Positions 61,855 to 64,000 of a DNA stretch of 64,000 nt are shown piece by piece. The first letter of the stretch is position 1. Each line of letters begins with the position of its first letter. The stretch covers positions 5,103,001 through 5,167,000 of the forward strand of contig NZ_CP090349.1 in NCBI RefSeq assembly GCF_021398735.1, in the 5' to 3' direction. The stretch is from Methylobacterium oryzae (GTDB lineage Bacteria > Pseudomonadota > Alphaproteobacteria > Rhizobiales > Beijerinckiaceae). The notes under the pieces are model-generated. The model was not told the DNA's origin. It made no database searches and saw nothing but the letters and a program-made list of their open reading frames with translations. The position numbers and the translations under genes are program-made.

Positions 61855-61869
61855 TTAATGTGTGGTTAA
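61855..61869. promoter_or_regulatory. CtrA-type box TTAA-N7-TTAA
   Basis: TTAATGTGTGGTTAA, an exact match to the CtrA consensus half-sites and spacing, in DNA otherwise near 70% G+C where chance occurrence is rare. It is 55 bp upstream of the coiled-coil gene on the minus strand. A TAATAC just 3' (61835-61840) adds to the AT-rich promoter character. The remaining 61870-62055 interval shows nothing else. Confidence 0.6.
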
Positions 61870-62055
61870 TCGGCGGCGCGGCGGCGCGAATCCCGGACGG
61901 TTCGTGGCGGCCCGATCAGTCTCGGCAGGCCCGGACGGGAAGGCTCGACAATCTTCCGCCGGATCGGTTCCAGTTTCCGAGGCGCTTCGAGCGGTTTCGG
62001 CAGGTTATCGACCGCCGAAGACCGGACTCCCGGACTGGCCGCGATCGGGCCGGCG

Positions 62056-63348
62056 TCATCGCGCGGCCTGCGTCGCGGGCGCGGCCTGGATGATCGGCGC
62101 GGCCGCGGCCAGGATGGACGCGGCGTCGCGGTCGAGGGGCGGATAGATGCGCGTGCCGTTGATGATTTGCTTCGTCGCCTTCGCGGCGGCGCCCGACGAG
62201 ACCAGCGTGCCGCGATCCCAGCCGGCGGTGTAGACCGCCCCCCAGGCGCCCAGATCCAGCACGGTGACGTAGTCGGGCGCGGCGAAGCGCAGCCGCCGCT
62301 CCGGCCGGCCGGCGAGATCGCAGACGGCGTTGAAACCCGCGAACCGACCCATCGGCCGGGCGTGCTGGCACGACATCACCGTGCGATGACCGGCATCGTC
62401 CGCCGCAGCCGAGGCGATGTCGCCGGCCGCGTAGACGCCAGCGAGCCCCTGGACGGCCAGGAAGGCGTCGACGGGCAGGCGCCCGAGCGGGTCGAGGGGG
62501 AGGCCGAGCGTGCCGCCCAGCGGGCTCGCCCGCATGCCGGTGGCGCAGACACTCGTCCACGCCGGCAGGCGCGTCCCGTCCGCCAGCGTCACCCCGGTGC
62601 GATCGACGGCACCGACCCGCGCACCGCCGATGCAGGTCACGCCGGCATCGCGCAAGGCCTCGCGGATCCCCGGCAGGGCCGCCGCGCCCATGGCGCTCCC
62701 GACTTCGCGCGCGTGGTCGATCAGGATGGTCCGCACCGGACCCGTGGCCCCGGCCCGGTCCCTGGCAGCGGCGAGCCGGGCGGGCAGCTCGCAGGCGAGT
62801 TCCAGTCCCACCAGGCCACCGCCGATGACGACGGCGGTCCAGCGGCCGGCCTCATCCGGCCCGCCCGCGTCACCGAGACGATCGAGATGCGCCGCGAGGG
62901 CCTGGGCCCCCGCGAAGGTGTCGACATCGAAGGCGCCCGCGATTCCCGGGATCTCGGGGCGCCACAGCAGGCTTCCGGCGGCGAGGATGAGGCGGTCGTA
63001 CGCCAGCGTCTCGACGACGCCCGACGACGCGGCGGACGACACCGCGGACGACACCGCGGACGCCGCCGCGGACTCGACCGTGACCGTGCGCGCCGCGGGG
63101 TCGATGTCGATCGCGCGCGCCTCGCGGCGTTCCACGCCGATCGGCCCGAGCACGTCGTCGAGGGGTACGCGCAGGGCGCCGAGATCGGCCTCGTAGCAGC
63201 GGACCCGGATGACGTGGAACGGGTCCGGCGCGATCACCGTGACCGCGACGCGGTCGCCGAGGCCGAACTCGGTCCGGGCGCGCGCCGCGGCGGCGGCGGC
63301 CCACAGACCGGCGAAGCCGCCGCCGATCACGACGATTCTCGAGTCCAT
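62056..63348 (-). CDS. NDH-2-like FAD-dependent NAD(P)H oxidoreductase
   Basis: 430 aa. Two Rossmann folds: the FAD site IVVIGGGFAGLWAAAAAA at the N-terminus and the NAD site AVVIGGGLVGLELACELPAR near 165. The second FAD contact is LAGVYAAGDIASAAADDAGH. DPFHVIRVRCYEADL and DYVTVLDLGAWGAVYTAGWDRG are typical of type II NADH dehydrogenase relatives. It lacks a C-terminal membrane-anchoring amphipathic helix that can be recognised by eye. ATG 63348 follows GGGGGGAA. A 12-bp tandem repeat inserts an (AVSS)n stretch near residue 95-110. Confidence 0.88.
   Translation of the reverse strand: MDSRIVVIGGGFAGLWAAAAAARARTEFGLGDRVAVTVIAPDPFHVIRVRCYEADLGALRVPLDDVLGPIGVERREARAIDIDPAARTVTVESAAASAVSSAVSSAASSGVVETLAYDRLILAAGSLLWRPEIPGIAGAFDVDTFAGAQALAAHLDRLGDAGGPDEAGRWTAVVIGGGLVGLELACELPARLAAARDRAGATGPVRTILIDHAREVGSAMGAAALPGIREALRDAGVTCIGGARVGAVDRTGVTLADGTRLPAWTSVCATGMRASPLGGTLGLPLDPLGRLPVDAFLAVQGLAGVYAAGDIASAAADDAGHRTVMSCQHARPMGRFAGFNAVCDLAGRPERRLRFAAPDYVTVLDLGAWGAVYTAGWDRGTLVSSGAAAKATKQIINGTRIYPPLDRDAASILAAAAPIIQAAPATQAAR
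63032..63067 (-). repeat. 12-bp tandem repeat inside the NDH-2-like gene
   Basis: Unit GCGGACGACACC repeated twice exactly and a third time with changes, followed by a partial GCGGAC. It is in frame and encodes AVSSAVSS on the minus strand. It sits in a surface loop between sheet regions, so copy-number changes would lengthen the loop without frameshift. Confidence 0.7.
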
Positions 63349-64000
63349 GGCAGAGTTCCCCCCGTGCCGGAGACATTGAACTCTGCACGTCGCTCGGCGA
63401 TGCGGCAACGGTTACAGTCCTGGCGCGGGCGAGGATCGCTTCCGACAGTCGAGCGCCGGCGGTTCAGCCGTCGTGGCAGCCGCCATCCTGGCACGCCTTC
63501 GGGCGCCGGAAGGACCCGTCAGCCCGAAGCCGCGGTCTCACGTGAGTGCGGGCCGCGCGGCTCCAGCGTGGCCGCGGCGCGGCCCGGGAGGACAGACGTT
63601 GCTCCTCGCGCGCGCGGACGCGTAATTTCTTCTCGTCCTGGGCTGGCCGACCGAAAATTCTTGCTTCGACGCCGCGAAGTAGAGAAAGCCCTTTTGTTGA
63701 CTCCGCGACCGGCCGACAGGATCTTGTATTCACAGTCACGCTGAGGGCCGCGCAGGTACGATGAAGACGCAGGGGCGGACCGGGCGTGATCCCGCAGCCG
63801 GGAGATGTGTCGGCGCGGATCGCGCGATCGGGGCGGTCCCGGGTCTCGGACGCGCCGGATGCGCCCGGCCGATCGTCTCGCCGACGGCGCCGCGTCCCTG
63901 AACCCAGCCGCCCGGACGAGACCGCTCGGGACCGCGCCGCGGCGCGGATCCCCTGCCCCGCGCCGGCCCCGCACCCCGCCCTCCGTTTCGCCACGACATC
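63349..64000. other. Terminal region without a supported gene
   Basis: 652 bases after the last gene start. The open frames are Arg/Pro-rich and match nothing recognisable. Positions 63620-63750 are lower in G+C, with a TTGACT hexamer at 63697-63702, and may be promoter DNA for a gene beyond the window. Confidence 0.4.

Noticed and set aside
63464..63999. Overlapping minus-strand frames at the window end
   Set aside because: All are Arg/Pro/Gly-rich, overlap each other and match nothing known.

Overview
The window is about 70% G+C, has very few non-coding stretches and carries gene types typical of plant- or soil-associated Alphaproteobacteria: a MucR/Ros regulator, a LOV-HWE photoreceptor kinase, a DUF3369 hybrid kinase, many amino-acid, amide and urea-type ABC transporters, and a CtrA-type box. 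A Methylobacterium-like member of the Hyphomicrobiales fits best; this is inference from gene content and a palindromic repeat style, not from a marker gene. No rRNA, tRNA, CRISPR array or insertion sequence was seen.

Layout. (1) 1-11.4 kb is a signalling block. Two paralogous membrane histidine kinases (about 780 aa) are each translationally coupled by a 4-base overlap to a different orphan periplasmic binding protein, one UgpB-like and one DppA-like, with no ABC permease or ATPase nearby. An OmpR-type regulator and a divergent DUF3369 hybrid kinase follow. Two 92-bp palindromic repeats in the same orientation bracket the second kinase/binding-protein pair. (2) 11.7-14.3 kb holds a cytochrome c lipoprotein and a MocR-type regulator divergent from a DUF983 protein, with two clean inverted repeats between them. 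(3) 14.6-21.1 kb is a MoxR ATPase / vWA / beta-propeller (bpX-type) ternary operon of overlapping genes, with an apparent frameshift in the vWA-propeller gene and a probable ATC start for the ATPase. (4) 21.2-25 kb holds a LysR regulator, an MFS carrier with an alpha/beta hydrolase, and a MucR protein that has lost its zinc ligands.

(5) 25.4-32.2 kb is a GntR-linked branched-chain-type uptake operon with a sigma-54 promoter, including a rare permease-ATPase-ATPase fusion, and a PuuE-like deacetylase. (6) 32.2-37.9 kb is a polar amino-acid ABC transporter in one operon with a SolA-type N-methyl amino-acid oxidase, divergent from a GlxA-type AraC regulator. (7) 37.9-40.9 kb encodes ethanolamine ammonia-lyase EutBC and a Tat-exported L,D-transpeptidase. 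(8) 41.1-49.6 kb is a long minus-strand amide operon, amiC-amiR-urtABCDE-like-fmdA-SDR, preceded by a leader with an intrinsic terminator directly before amiC, as expected for AmiR (ANTAR) antitermination. The SDR has a one-base frameshift.

(9) 49.9-54 kb holds a glutathione transferase, a four-domain PNPOx/reductase/ferredoxin protein, a collapsed DUF1348 remnant and a LysR regulator. (10) 54-64 kb holds an acyl-CoA-dehydrogenase-like protein with a cytochrome b561, a LOV-HWE kinase, an NtaA/SnaA flavin monooxygenase, a DUF4188-like protein, small membrane and secreted proteins, a coiled-coil protein behind a perfect CtrA box, and an NDH-2-like flavoprotein.

The common theme is sensing and scavenging of small nitrogenous solutes (amides, N-methyl amino acids, ethanolamine, peptides), with an unusual density of sensory proteins built on transporter-type binding proteins.
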